Shown here piece by piece: positions 24,452 through 33,013 of a stretch of DNA of 64,000 nt. Location of the stretch: assembly GCA_009701885.1 (NCBI GenBank), contig WLJH01000004.1, positions 95,455-159,454 of the forward strand. The letters are read 5' to 3'. Below the pieces are notes generated by a model. The model was given only the letters and a program-made list of their open reading frames with translations, was not told the origin of the DNA and searched no databases. Position 1 is the stretch's first letter. Each line of letters opens with the position of its first letter. Source of the DNA: Actinomycetota bacterium (lineage in GTDB: Bacteria > Actinomycetota > Actinomycetes > Propionibacteriales > Nocardioidaceae). The position numbers and the translations under genes were made by a program.

Positions 24452-25432
24452 TCAGGCGTGGCCGTCGAACATGCTCGTGACCGAGCCGTCCTCGAAGACC
24501 TCGCGGATGGCCCGGGCCACGAGCGGGGAGATCGAGAGGATCGTGAGCTTGTCGAAACGCCGGTCCTCGGGGATCGGCAGCGTGTTGGTCACGATGACCT
24601 CGACGGCCGAACAGTTCTTGAGGCGGTCGACGGCCGGGTCGGAGAGGATCGCGTGGGTCGCGGCGATGATGACGCCCGCGGCGCCGTCGGCGACCAGGGC
24701 CTCGGCGGCCTTCACGATCGTGCCGCCGGTGTCGATCATGTCGTCGGTCAGCACGCAGATCTTGCCGGTGACCTCACCGACGACGCGGTTGGCGACGGTC
24801 TCGTTGGGCCGGTCGGTGCGGCGGGTCTTGTGGATGAAGGCCAGCGGGGCGCCGCCGAGCTTGGCCGACCAGCGCTCGGCGACCTTGATCCGTCCGGCGT
24901 CCGGGGAGACGACGCACAGCGGCTGGTGGCCGTACTTCTCCATGACGTAGTCGGTGAGGATCGGCAGCGCCATCAGGTGGTCGACGGGGCCGTCGAAGTA
25001 GCCCTGGATCTGGTCGGCGTGCAGGTCGATGGCGATCAGGCGGTCGGCACCGGCGGTCTTGAAGAGGTCGGCCATCAGCCGGGCCGAGATCGGCTCGCGG
25101 CCGCGGTGCTTCTTGTCCTGGCGGGCGTAGCCGTAGAACGGCATGACCACGGTGATCCGCTTGGCCGAGGCCCGCTTGAGGGCGTCGACCATGATCAGGT
25201 GCTCCATGATCCACTCGTTGATCGGAGCGGTGTGGCTCTGGATCACGAAGGCGTCGCAGCCGCGCACCGACTCCTCGTAGCGGACGTAGATCTCGGAGTT
25301 CGCGAACTCGTACGCCGAGGTCGGCACCAGGTCGGTGCCGAGCAGGTCCGCGACCTCCTCGGCCAGCTCGGGGTGGGCCCGTCCGCTGAAGACCATCAGG
25401 TTCTTCTCGGTGGTCTTCTTGTATCCGGTCAC
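24452..25432 (-). CDS. prs: Ribose-phosphate pyrophosphokinase
   Basis: 326 residues, normal length. Landmarks: the ATP flexible loop with ITVVMPFYGYARQDKKHRGR, DLHADQIQGYFDGPVDHL, and the PRPP loop VLTDDMIDTGGT. It makes PRPP from ribose 5-phosphate and ATP for nucleotide, His and Trp synthesis. It follows glmU by 76 bases, and the two are usually co-transcribed. Its normal next neighbour rplY is separated from it in this window. Confidence 0.96.
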   Translation of the reverse strand: MTGYKKTTEKNLMVFSGRAHPELAEEVADLLGTDLVPTSAYEFANSEIYVRYEESVRGCDAFVIQSHTAPINEWIMEHLIMVDALKRASAKRITVVMPFYGYARQDKKHRGREPISARLMADLFKTAGADRLIAIDLHADQIQGYFDGPVDHLMALPILTDYVMEKYGHQPLCVVSPDAGRIKVAERWSAKLGGAPLAFIHKTRRTDRPNETVANRVVGEVTGKICVLTDDMIDTGGTIVKAAEALVADGAAGVIIAATHAILSDPAVDRLKNCSAVEVIVTNTLPIPEDRRFDKLTILSISPLVARAIREVFEDGSVTSMFDGHA

Positions 25433-25508
25433 GTCGAGGTGCTCCTAGATGCCGGGAGAGGCGCCGCGGGGGTGGTGGGCGCCGCTGATTCTGCCCCTCT
25501 CGGGAGCC

Positions 25509-27002
25509 TCAGCCCAACTCACCGGCCGAGGCTTGGGACGAGTCGTCGGTCACCTCTGGACCACCTGCTGTTTCCCTGCCCGCCGCCTCCGCGGCCTCGG
25601 CCTGCGCGGTGCCGGCCCGGCGCTCCTGCGCCCAGCCCTCGATCACGCGCATGGGGCCGGCGCTGACCGCGAGCGCGCCCGCCGGCACCTCGCCGCGCAC
25701 CACGGTCCCGCCGCCGGTGCTGGCGCCGTCGCCGATGACCACGGGGGCCACGAAGGTGTTGTTGGAGCCGGTGCGCGCGTGCCGACCGACGACGGTGCGG
25801 TGCTTGGCGACCCCGTCGTAGTTGGCCACGATCGTCCCGGCGCCGATGTTGGCGCCCTCCCCGATCTCGGCGTCCCCGACGTAGGAGAGGTGCGGGACCT
25901 TCGCGCCGTCGCCGATCACGGCGTTCTTGGTCTCCACGAAGCCGCCGATCTTGCCGCCGGCGCCGAGGCGGGTGCCCGGGCGGAGGTAGGAGAAGGGGCC
26001 GACCTGCGCGTCGTCGCCGACCACGGCCAGCTCGGCGTGGGTGCGCACCACGCGTGCGCCCGCACCGACCTCGCAGTCCTTGAGCGTGGTGTCGGGTCCG
26101 ACCACGGCGTCCTCGCCGATCGTCGTGGCCCCGAGCAGCTGCGTGCCGGGCAGGATCGTGACGTCGCGGCCCAGGTCGACGTGCACGTCGATCCACGTGG
26201 TCGCAGGGTCGACGACGGTGACGCCCTCGCGCATCCAGTGGTCCACGACCCGGTCGTTGAGGAGCCGGCCGAGCGCGGCGAGCTGGGCGCGGTCGTTGGC
26301 GCCCTCGGTCTGCACGACGTCCGCGAGCACGTGGGCGCCGACCATCAGCCCGGCCTCGCGGGCCAGGCCGACGAGGTCGGTCAGGTAGTACTCGCCCTTG
26401 GCGTTGTCGTTGCCCAGCCGCGGCAGCGCGTCGAGCAGGAACCCGGCCTCGAAGGCCATGATCCCGGAGTTGATCTCGGTGATCTCCAGCTGCTCGGCGG
26501 TGGCGTCCTTGTGCTCGACGATCGCCAGCACCTCGCCGTCGGCGTCGCGCACCACGCGGCCGTAGCCGGCCGGCTCGGCGACGTCACCGGAGAGCAGGCT
26601 GACCGCGCGCTGGGCCGCCTCGTGCTCGGCCACGAAGTCACGCAGGCTCTGCCCGGTGAGCAGGGGGGTGTCGCCGTACGCCACGAGGACGGTGCCCGAG
26701 GTGGTGCCGGCGGCCTCGACGGCGACCCGCACCGCGTGGCCGGTGCCCTTCTGCTCCTCCTGGACCGCGAGCAGGCAGTCCGGCAGCAGGGCGGAGACGT
26801 GCGGGGCGACGAGCTCGCGCTGGTGGCCCACGACGGCCACGACGGAGCGCGGGCTGGTCTCCGCCACCGCGGCGAGCACGTGGCCGACCAGGCTGCGCCC
26901 GCCGATCTCGTGCAGCACCTTCGGGGTCTTCGACCGCATCCGCGTGCCCCCGCCCGCAGCGAGGACGACGACGGTCAGGTCCTTGAGCACGGGCTCGGCC
27001 AC
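25509..27002 (-). CDS. glmU: Bifunctional UDP-GlcNAc pyrophosphorylase/GlcN-1-P acetyltransferase
   Basis: 497 residues. The N-terminal uridyltransferase has VVLAAGGGTRMRSKTPKVLH and VAYGDTPLL. The C-terminal left-handed beta helix has hexapeptide repeats (GDGAKVPHLSYVGDAEIGEG, GANIGAGTIVANYDG) and the acetyltransferase site TGSNNTFVAP. It supplies UDP-GlcNAc for peptidoglycan and other glycans. GTG at 27002 is preferred: AGGGAG lies about 6 bases before it, and the longer frame to 27092 adds no family sequence. A disordered acidic tail of about 35 residues follows the helix. Confidence 0.95.
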   Translation of the reverse strand: MAEPVLKDLTVVVLAAGGGTRMRSKTPKVLHEIGGRSLVGHVLAAVAETSPRSVVAVVGHQRELVAPHVSALLPDCLLAVQEEQKGTGHAVRVAVEAAGTTSGTVLVAYGDTPLLTGQSLRDFVAEHEAAQRAVSLLSGDVAEPAGYGRVVRDADGEVLAIVEHKDATAEQLEITEINSGIMAFEAGFLLDALPRLGNDNAKGEYYLTDLVGLAREAGLMVGAHVLADVVQTEGANDRAQLAALGRLLNDRVVDHWMREGVTVVDPATTWIDVHVDLGRDVTILPGTQLLGATTIGEDAVVGPDTTLKDCEVGAGARVVRTHAELAVVGDDAQVGPFSYLRPGTRLGAGGKIGGFVETKNAVIGDGAKVPHLSYVGDAEIGEGANIGAGTIVANYDGVAKHRTVVGRHARTGSNNTFVAPVVIGDGASTGGGTVVRGEVPAGALAVSAGPMRVIEGWAQERRAGTAQAEAAEAAGRETAGGPEVTDDSSQASAGELG

Positions 27003-27130
27003 GGGTCTCCCTCGCCGTCGGTCCGGGTCGACCCCGGCTGACCGCCACACTCTAGAGGTCCCGCTGCGACACGCCAGACCCGGCGGAAACATGCTTCCCT
27101 TGAAGGGCTGGCACGAGCATCCTCGGAGCC

Positions 27131-29770
27131 ATGCCCCGTGCGTTGCTCCAGATGCTGGCCCTGCTGCTCCTCCTCGCCGGCACGTCGGCCGCGGTTGCCG
27201 CCGCGGCGCGCGAGCCGTCCCGGCAGCGCGCGGAGGGCGCGTCGATCACGTCCGACGGGCCCCTGACCGAGATCACGGTGAGCCCCACGCTGGGCACCAC
27301 CATGTTCCGGACCGGCGAGCAGCACGACTCCTGCTGGATCCAGGACTGCCTGACCGTCGTGGCGGTGCGCGGCGAGCTCTACGGACCCGCGTTCGTGCCG
27401 AGCTGGCAGCAGGGGCGCAAGCCCACGCCGTACACCCCGATCAGCCAGCGCACCTCGGGCCGCGGGACCATCGACGCGCCGTTCCGCATCCACACCGAGG
27501 TGGCCCTCGGGGACACCGGCCTACGGGTCACGCAGGTCGACTCCTACGTCGTCGGCGACGAGGACCTCACCAGCCGGGTCTACCTGCACAACGACACCGC
27601 GACCGCGGTGACCGACGCGGTCGTCTACCGGGCCGGGTTCTGCTACCAGGGAGTGCCGTCGAACTCCTGGACCGGCTTGGTGGGCCCCGATCGGGTCGGC
27701 TGCGTCTCCCCGGAGGGCCGCCTACACCAGTGGACCTCGGAGTGGCCCGGCGCCACCCGGCTGGTCGCGGACTTCGTGGACGTGTGGAGGTACGTCAGCG
27801 ACACCCGGGCGCCGTTCCCCGACGCCTGCGCCTGCGACACCACCGGCACGAACGGCCTCGTGGCGGGACTGTCGTGGCAGGTCGGCGTCCCGCCGGAGGA
27901 CGAGACCTGGGTGCAGTCCCGCATGAGTGTGTCCGGGGAGGCCCTGGGAGACGCCGACGGCGACGGGCTCCCGGGGACGTGGGAGCAGAACGGCTACGAC
28001 CGGGACGGCGACGGTGTCGTCGACGTGGACCTGCCCGCCATGGGCGCGGACCCGCGCCGCAAGGACGTCTTCGTCGAGGTCGACTGGATGCTCGGGCGGA
28101 CCTGCGTGGCCAACAGCTTCTGCCTCGACGAGGACCGCTTCGAGCCCGATCCCGGTGCGATCGCGGACGTGGTGGCTGCCTTCGCCGCCGCCCCCGTCGC
28201 CAACCCCGACGGCAGCACGGGGATCACGCTGCACGTCGACCACGGCCCGGATTCGGTGATGGACCCGTCCGGCCGCACCTGGGGAGCCTTGTCCCGCTCG
28301 ACCGACGTGCCCTACACCCGCGACATCCTGCCCGTGCGGCCCTGCATCCCCGGCCTCCCGAGCGGCTTCAACGACTCCGACGGCGTGTGCTGGCTCGAGC
28401 TGGCGGCCCTGCAGCAGGACTCACTCGAGCCCGCCCGCGCGGACGTCTTCCGCTGGGCGCTCTACGCCGACGTGTACGCCGGGTCCGACAGCAGCGGCAT
28501 CGCCGCGGGGATCCCGAGCTCGCTGTTCGTGCTCACCGGCGGCGCCTTCAACGCGGGCACCGGCTTCACGGCGGCGCAGGAGGCCAGCACGTTCATGCAC
28601 GAGCTGGGCCACACGCTGGCGCTCCAGCACGGCGGCGCCGACGGTGACAACCGCAAGCCGAACTACCGCAGCCAGATGAGCTACTCCTGGCAGAACAAGG
28701 CCGGGGTCCCCCTGGACTACTCGCGTGACCGGCTGCCGACGCTCGACGAGAACGACCTCACCGAGTCGATCGGGGTGCCGGGCGCCAACGGGATCGTCGC
28801 CTGGATGTGCGCCTCGCCCGCGGCCCGCTGGACCGCGACGATGCCCGGCGCGGCCGACTGGGACTGCGACGGGACAATCGACCCCGGGACCACCGCGGCC
28901 GATGTCAACGGGGACGGCCGACTCACCGTGCTGGCAGGCCACGACGACTGGGCGGCACTGCAGTACGCCGGTGGCGAGGTCGGCGCCTTCGGGGCCTCCG
29001 ACCCCGACGACGACGCGATCGACCTGGACCGGGTCCCCGACCACTCCGAGCAGACGAGCCTGGACACCACGGTCGAGCCGGGAGCGGGCGTGATCCGCAG
29101 CAGCGGCGTGCTCAGCCTCGTCTCGGGAGTCGGCGGCCAGGAGCTCAGCGTGGACGTGCACAATCCCGGCGCGGCGGAAGCGGCGTACGTCGTCGGGACG
29201 GCGGGCCTCGCGGGAGTGCCGGAGCGGCTCGAGGTGGTGGTGCCCGCGGGCGCGACCACCACCGTGCCGGTGCCGGTCGACAGCGACCGGCTGCGACCGG
29301 GCGTCGCGACATGGGCGCTGACCCTGACCTCGCCCGACGGGAGCGTGCGCGACACCTCCAGCACCGGGGTGCGGGTCTTCGCACCCTCCGACCCGGTCGT
29401 CGCCGCTGCCCTCGAGGAGCTCCAGGACCCGGTCGCGGGCGTCGGTGAGGACGTGCGGGCCACGATGCTCGACGTGCTCGAGCAGGCCGTCGAGCTGGCG
29501 CCCGCCGTCGTCCTGGACCGCCGTCCCCGGCTCACCGGCCGGCCGATGGTCGGGTCGGTGCTGCGGGTGCGGCCCGCGGTCACCGTCCCGACCGGTGCCC
29601 GAGCGACGTACCGCTGGTCCCGCGGGACAAAGAAGCTGCGGGCCAGCGGGCCGCGCTACCGGGTGACGCCGCGCGACGCCGGAGCTGTGCTGGCAGTGCG
29701 GATCACGTGGTCCGCGCCCGGCCTCCAGCCGACGACGCTCACCCTGCGGAGCGCGAAGGTCCGCCGCTAG
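27131..29770 (+). CDS. Exported HExxH metalloprotease with calcium-type loops
   Basis: 879 residues. Signal peptide LQMLALLLLLAGTSAAVAAA; a beta-rich N-terminal domain with paired Cys (DSCWIQDCL, DACACD); acidic DxDxDG loops (DADGDGLPG, DRDGDGVVDVD) near residue 280; then the zinc motif HELGHTLALQH at about residue 490 (HExxHxxGxxH-like with Gln before the last His). The C-terminal third holds beta-sandwich domains. Probably a secreted metallopeptidase of unknown substrate. It stands alone between glmU (divergent) and a hypothetical gene. Confidence 0.82.
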   Translation: MPRALLQMLALLLLLAGTSAAVAAAAREPSRQRAEGASITSDGPLTEITVSPTLGTTMFRTGEQHDSCWIQDCLTVVAVRGELYGPAFVPSWQQGRKPTPYTPISQRTSGRGTIDAPFRIHTEVALGDTGLRVTQVDSYVVGDEDLTSRVYLHNDTATAVTDAVVYRAGFCYQGVPSNSWTGLVGPDRVGCVSPEGRLHQWTSEWPGATRLVADFVDVWRYVSDTRAPFPDACACDTTGTNGLVAGLSWQVGVPPEDETWVQSRMSVSGEALGDADGDGLPGTWEQNGYDRDGDGVVDVDLPAMGADPRRKDVFVEVDWMLGRTCVANSFCLDEDRFEPDPGAIADVVAAFAAAPVANPDGSTGITLHVDHGPDSVMDPSGRTWGALSRSTDVPYTRDILPVRPCIPGLPSGFNDSDGVCWLELAALQQDSLEPARADVFRWALYADVYAGSDSSGIAAGIPSSLFVLTGGAFNAGTGFTAAQEASTFMHELGHTLALQHGGADGDNRKPNYRSQMSYSWQNKAGVPLDYSRDRLPTLDENDLTESIGVPGANGIVAWMCASPAARWTATMPGAADWDCDGTIDPGTTAADVNGDGRLTVLAGHDDWAALQYAGGEVGAFGASDPDDDAIDLDRVPDHSEQTSLDTTVEPGAGVIRSSGVLSLVSGVGGQELSVDVHNPGAAEAAYVVGTAGLAGVPERLEVVVPAGATTTVPVPVDSDRLRPGVATWALTLTSPDGSVRDTSSTGVRVFAPSDPVVAAALEELQDPVAGVGEDVRATMLDVLEQAVELAPAVVLDRRPRLTGRPMVGSVLRVRPAVTVPTGARATYRWSRGTKKLRASGPRYRVTPRDAGAVLAVRITWSAPGLQPTTLTLRSAKVRR

Positions 29771-29773
29771 CCT
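29768..29773 (+). promoter_or_regulatory. -10 box of hypothetical gene at 29780
   Basis: TAGCCT, 6 bases before GTG at 29780. It overlaps the stop of the preceding metalloprotease gene, whose TAG supplies its first bases. Confidence 0.5.
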
Positions 29774-29779
29774 GCGCGG

Positions 29780-30793
29780 GTGACCGATCGCACCGACCTG
29801 GCCGCCCGCCTCCTCGACGCCCAGGTGCAGTGGGTCGTCGACCGACTGGAGCACGACCTGCCCGAGATGGTCGCCCGCGACGTCGCCGACCTGGTGGACG
29901 CCGGCTCACGGGTCACCGTGGGCGCGGTCGCGGACCCCGAGGCGATCACCGCGACCATCGCCGAGGTCCTCGTCCGCGTGCCCCCGAGCACGGCCGCGAG
30001 CACGTTCACCGCCGTCCTCGCCGAGGTGCTGCACGACGGTCCGACCGGTGACCACACGCTGGGCCAGGTCGTGGCCCGCGAGCACGTCGAGGCCTTCGCC
30101 GACACCCTGCTCGGCAGCGGCGAGCGGCTGCGCGGCGCCCTGGACGACCTCACCCGCAGCCCCGCGGTCTCGGCGCTCGCCTCGCGCTTCATGGGCCGGG
30201 TCGTGGCCGAGGTGGTGCAGGCCAACCGCGCGGTCGCGGAGAAGCTGCCGGGCGTCGGCTCTCTGGTCTCGCTCTACGCCGGCGCGGCCGGCAAGGTCAT
30301 GGGCGCCACCCAGCTTGACGCCCTCGTCGGCGCCGCGGCCGGCCAGGGCGCCGGCTTCGCGGTACGCCGGCTCAACGCGGTCGTCGTGGAGACACTGCGC
30401 GACCCCGGCACCCGCGCCGCGGTCCTCGAGGTCTACGACCTGTACGCCGACAAGCCGCTCTCCGGGGCCGGCACGGTCCCCCTGGAGCGGGTCCAGCACC
30501 TCGCCGGGATAGTCCAGGACGTCGTCATCGGCGCCGCGCCCTCCGAGCCGGTGCTGGCGATGGTCCGCGCCGTGGTCGACGGCTTCGTGGCGACGTACGC
30601 CGACCACCCGCTCTCCGAGCTGCTCACCGACCTGGGGCTGGACGCCGAGGTGCTCACCGAGCACCTGCTGCCGCCGCTGACCGCCCTGGTCACGGCCGCC
30701 CGGGAGTCCGGGGACCTCGAGCCGCTCGTGCGGGCGCGGCTGGCGCCGTTCTGGGACTCCCCCGCCGTCGCGGGGATCCTCGCCGAGGGCTGA
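29780..30793 (+). CDS. Conserved hypothetical helical protein
   Basis: 337 residues starting with GTG. Predicted almost wholly helical, acidic, with no signal peptide, membrane segment or motif I recognise (examples: QWVVDRLEHDLPEMVARDVADL, shortened here in reading, and SEPVLAMVRAVVDGFVATYA). Codon use is like that of its neighbours. The start is supported by a -10 box 6 bases upstream, and convergent SDR gene sequence begins 27 bases after the stop. No function is proposed. Confidence 0.75.
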   Translation: MTDRTDLAARLLDAQVQWVVDRLEHDLPEMVARDVADLVDAGSRVTVGAVADPEAITATIAEVLVRVPPSTAASTFTAVLAEVLHDGPTGDHTLGQVVAREHVEAFADTLLGSGERLRGALDDLTRSPAVSALASRFMGRVVAEVVQANRAVAEKLPGVGSLVSLYAGAAGKVMGATQLDALVGAAAGQGAGFAVRRLNAVVVETLRDPGTRAAVLEVYDLYADKPLSGAGTVPLERVQHLAGIVQDVVIGAAPSEPVLAMVRAVVDGFVATYADHPLSELLTDLGLDAEVLTEHLLPPLTALVTAARESGDLEPLVRARLAPFWDSPAVAGILAEG

Positions 30794-30820
30794 GCCCGCG
30801 CCTGCAGGGTCCCGCCCGGC

Positions 30821-31585
30821 TCAGCCGGCCGTGCGGCCGGCGTCGACCACCTGGATGCTGCCGTTGACCGCGGCCGCGTCCTCGGAGGCGAGGAAGCAGA
30901 TAGTCGCCGCGACGTCGTCGGCGGCCATCAGGCCCCGGGTGGCCGCGACCCGCATGATCAGGTCCCAGTCGGCGCCGTCGGGCACGCCGATCGTCTGCAC
31001 CTGCGGGGTGTCCATCCCACCGGGGCACACGCAGTTCACCCGCAGCGGCTCCTTGAGGTACTCCACCGCCAGCGCCCGCGTCAGCCCCACGATGCCGTGC
31101 TTGGCCGAGGTGTACGCCGCGGAGTAGGCCTCCCCCATCACGCCGGCGACCGACGCGACGTTGACGATCGTGCCGCCACCGCCGGGCGCGACCAGCAGGT
31201 GCGGGATCGCGGCCTGCGCGACGAAGAACGGTCCGCTCAGGTTGAGCGCGATGTCGTGCGCCCACTCCTCCTCGCTCACCTCGGTGGTGCGGCGGAAGTC
31301 GTGGCGGCCGGCGTTGTTGACCAGCACGTCCAGCCGGCCGTACGCCGCCACCGCCTCGGCCACCATCGCGCGGCAGGACGCGGGGTCGGTCTGGTCGAGG
31401 TGCCCGAAGCGCACCTCGCCGGGGCCGTCGGAGCACTCCGCGGCGAGCTCGGCGAGCAGGTCCTGCGACCGCGCCGCGGCCCAGACCCGGGCCCCGCCGG
31501 CGGCGAGCCGGCGTACGGTCGCGGCGCCCAACCCGCTGGAGGCACCGGTGACGACCACGACCCGGTCGGTGAAGTCCTGGACCAT
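30821..31585 (-). CDS. Short-chain dehydrogenase/reductase
   Basis: 254 residues of the classical SDR type: cofactor loop VVTGASSGLGAA, NNAG motif at LVNNAGRHDF, catalytic Ser in NVASVAG and Tyr/Lys in YTSAKHG. No Asp follows strand 2; the loop AAARSQD with an Arg suggests NADP(H). The substrate is unknown. ATG at 31585 follows TAGGTT by 6 bases. It is divergent from a thioesterase gene with promoters back to back. Confidence 0.9.
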   Translation of the reverse strand: MVQDFTDRVVVVTGASSGLGAATVRRLAAGGARVWAAARSQDLLAELAAECSDGPGEVRFGHLDQTDPASCRAMVAEAVAAYGRLDVLVNNAGRHDFRRTTEVSEEEWAHDIALNLSGPFFVAQAAIPHLLVAPGGGGTIVNVASVAGVMGEAYSAAYTSAKHGIVGLTRALAVEYLKEPLRVNCVCPGGMDTPQVQTIGVPDGADWDLIMRVAATRGLMAADDVAATICFLASEDAAAVNGSIQVVDAGRTAG

Positions 31586-31591
31586 GGCGAG

Positions 31592-31597
31592 AACCTA
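31592..31597 (-). promoter_or_regulatory. -10 box of SDR gene
   Basis: TAGGTT on the minus strand, 6 bases before ATG at 31585. The opposing -10 box of the thioesterase gene lies only 14 bases away, so the two RNA polymerases would compete. Confidence 0.5.
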
Positions 31598-31611
31598 GCG
31601 GCGCGCCGTCC

Positions 31612-31617
31612 TACGGT
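31612..31617 (+). promoter_or_regulatory. -10 box of thioesterase gene
   Basis: TACGGT, 6 bases before ATG at 31624, facing away from the SDR promoter at 31592. Confidence 0.5.
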
Positions 31618-31623
31618 GGCGCC

Positions 31624-32016
31624 ATGACACCCGTCGGCGACCCCGGACCGTTCTCCGCCCACCTCGGGTTCCGCGTGGTGCGCGCCGACGCCGACGGCGC
31701 GGTCGTGGAGGCCGACCCGCAGCCCGAGCACCTCAACGGCGGCGGCATCCTGCACGGCGGCTACCTCAGCGCGCTGCTGGACAGCGCCACCGGCTGGGCC
31801 GTGCACGGCGCCGGGCCCGAGGGCATGGTCGCGCCGCACGTCACGCTCACCACGCAGTTCCTCAGGGCGGGCGTCGCCGGCCGCCCGCTCGTGGCGACCG
31901 CCACCTGCACGAGCCTGGGCCGGCGCATCTGCACCACGGAGGCCGAGGTGTCCCAGGGCGGCAAGGTCGTCGCCCGCGCCACCGGCTCCCACGCCGTCAT
32001 CGTCAGCGGCGGCTGA
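31624..32016 (+). CDS. PaaI-type hotdog thioesterase
   Basis: 130 residues, a single hotdog domain. The stretch HLNGGGILHGGYLSALLDS carries the N...G..HGG pattern of PaaI-family acyl-CoA thioesterases, with Asp/Ser in the central helix as the likely catalytic residues. It hydrolyses some acyl- or aryl-CoA; which one cannot be told. It is followed 37 bases later by an acyltransferase gene on the same strand. Confidence 0.85.
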   Translation: MTPVGDPGPFSAHLGFRVVRADADGAVVEADPQPEHLNGGGILHGGYLSALLDSATGWAVHGAGPEGMVAPHVTLTTQFLRAGVAGRPLVATATCTSLGRRICTTEAEVSQGGKVVARATGSHAVIVSGG

Positions 32017-32053
32017 CCAGGCACTGGACCGGCTCATCCGCACGTGGTGGGGT

Positions 32054-32821
32054 GTGCCCGTGGACCTCACGTACCCCGTCATCGTCGCGGCCGCCAAGAC
32101 CTGGTTCAAGGTCTCGGCGATGGACATCCACATGACCGGGACCGAGCACATCCCCACCGAGGGGGGCGCGCTCCTGGCGGTCAACCACCTGTCCTACGTC
32201 GACTACCTCATGGGCGGCTACCCGGCCGCGCAGCGAGGCCGCTACACGCGGTTCATGGCGAAGAAGGAGATCTTCGGCAACGCCTTCAGCGGCGCCTTTA
32301 TGCGCAGCTTCGGGCACCTCGAGGTCGACCGCGAGGCCGGGGCCGCCTCGATGCGCACGGCCGTGGAGGCGCTGCGCGCCGGTGAGGTCGTGGGGATCTT
32401 CCCCGAGGCGACGATCTCGCAGAGCTTCCTGATCAAGGAGCTGAAGTCCGGTGCGGTACGCATCGCCGCCGACGCCGAGGTGCCGCTCATCCCGATCGTC
32501 GTGTGGGGCACCCAGCGGATCCTCGCCAAGGGCCGCAAGATCGACCTCTCGCGCCACCACCGCATCGACATCGAGGTCGGCGAGCCGATGCACCCCACCG
32601 GCGACGACCCGGCGGCGGAGACCGCCGAGCTCAAGCGCCGGATGGAGGAGATGCTCGAGCGCTGCATCCTCGCCAGCCCGCCCGAGGAGCGCCCCGCGGG
32701 CGCGTGGTGGCTCCCCCAGCAGTACGGCGGCTCGGCGCCCACCATCGAGAAGGCCGCCGCGGCGTACGCCGAGGAGCGGCGCCGCCGCGCCGAGGCCAAG
32801 GCCGCCAAGCGCAAGCGCTGA
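32054..32821 (+). CDS. 1-acyl-glycerol-3-phosphate acyltransferase-like (PlsC family)
   Basis: 255 residues. The acyltransferase motif I is NHLSYVDYL (HX4D), motif III is VGIFPEATIS (FPEG with Ala for Gly), and motif IV is VPLIPIVVWGT. It transfers an acyl group to lysophospholipid or a related acceptor at the membrane. A basic Lys/Arg/Ala-rich tail (AEAKAAKRKR) may bind the membrane. GTG at 32054 was kept; the ATG a little downstream would remove sequence before the family core. tRNA-Gln lies just beyond. Confidence 0.88.
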   Translation: MPVDLTYPVIVAAAKTWFKVSAMDIHMTGTEHIPTEGGALLAVNHLSYVDYLMGGYPAAQRGRYTRFMAKKEIFGNAFSGAFMRSFGHLEVDREAGAASMRTAVEALRAGEVVGIFPEATISQSFLIKELKSGAVRIAADAEVPLIPIVVWGTQRILAKGRKIDLSRHHRIDIEVGEPMHPTGDDPAAETAELKRRMEEMLERCILASPPEERPAGAWWLPQQYGGSAPTIEKAAAAYAEERRRRAEAKAAKRKR

Positions 32822-32832
32822 GGCGCGGGTGG

Positions 32833-32911
32833 CTCCCCGGGTAGGAGTCGAACCTACGTCGCTAGTCCTGATTCAAAGTCAGGCGGGCCCTGCCGGCAGA
32901 CCAACCGGGGA
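32833..32911 (-). tRNA. tRNA-Gln (anticodon TTG)
   Basis: The minus strand folds into a cloverleaf: acceptor TCCCCGG/CCGGGGA, anticodon stem CCTGA/TCAGG with loop CTTTGAA (anticodon TTG), T arm GTAGG-TTCGACT-CCTAC, discriminator G, and an encoded CCA at 32830-32832. U1-A72 and G73 fit Gln tRNAs. It is long for a class I tRNA (79 nt before CCA) because of a 9-base variable region and two bases between D and anticodon stems. U replaces A at position 14. Confidence 0.85.
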
Positions 32912-33013
32912 ACGTCCAGGTGGACGGCGGTAACCATAGAGGCCCCGCGGACGTCATACGAACCGGCTGGACGGACGTCCCGCCCGGATGACGTCCCGCG
33001 ACCGCAGTAGCGC

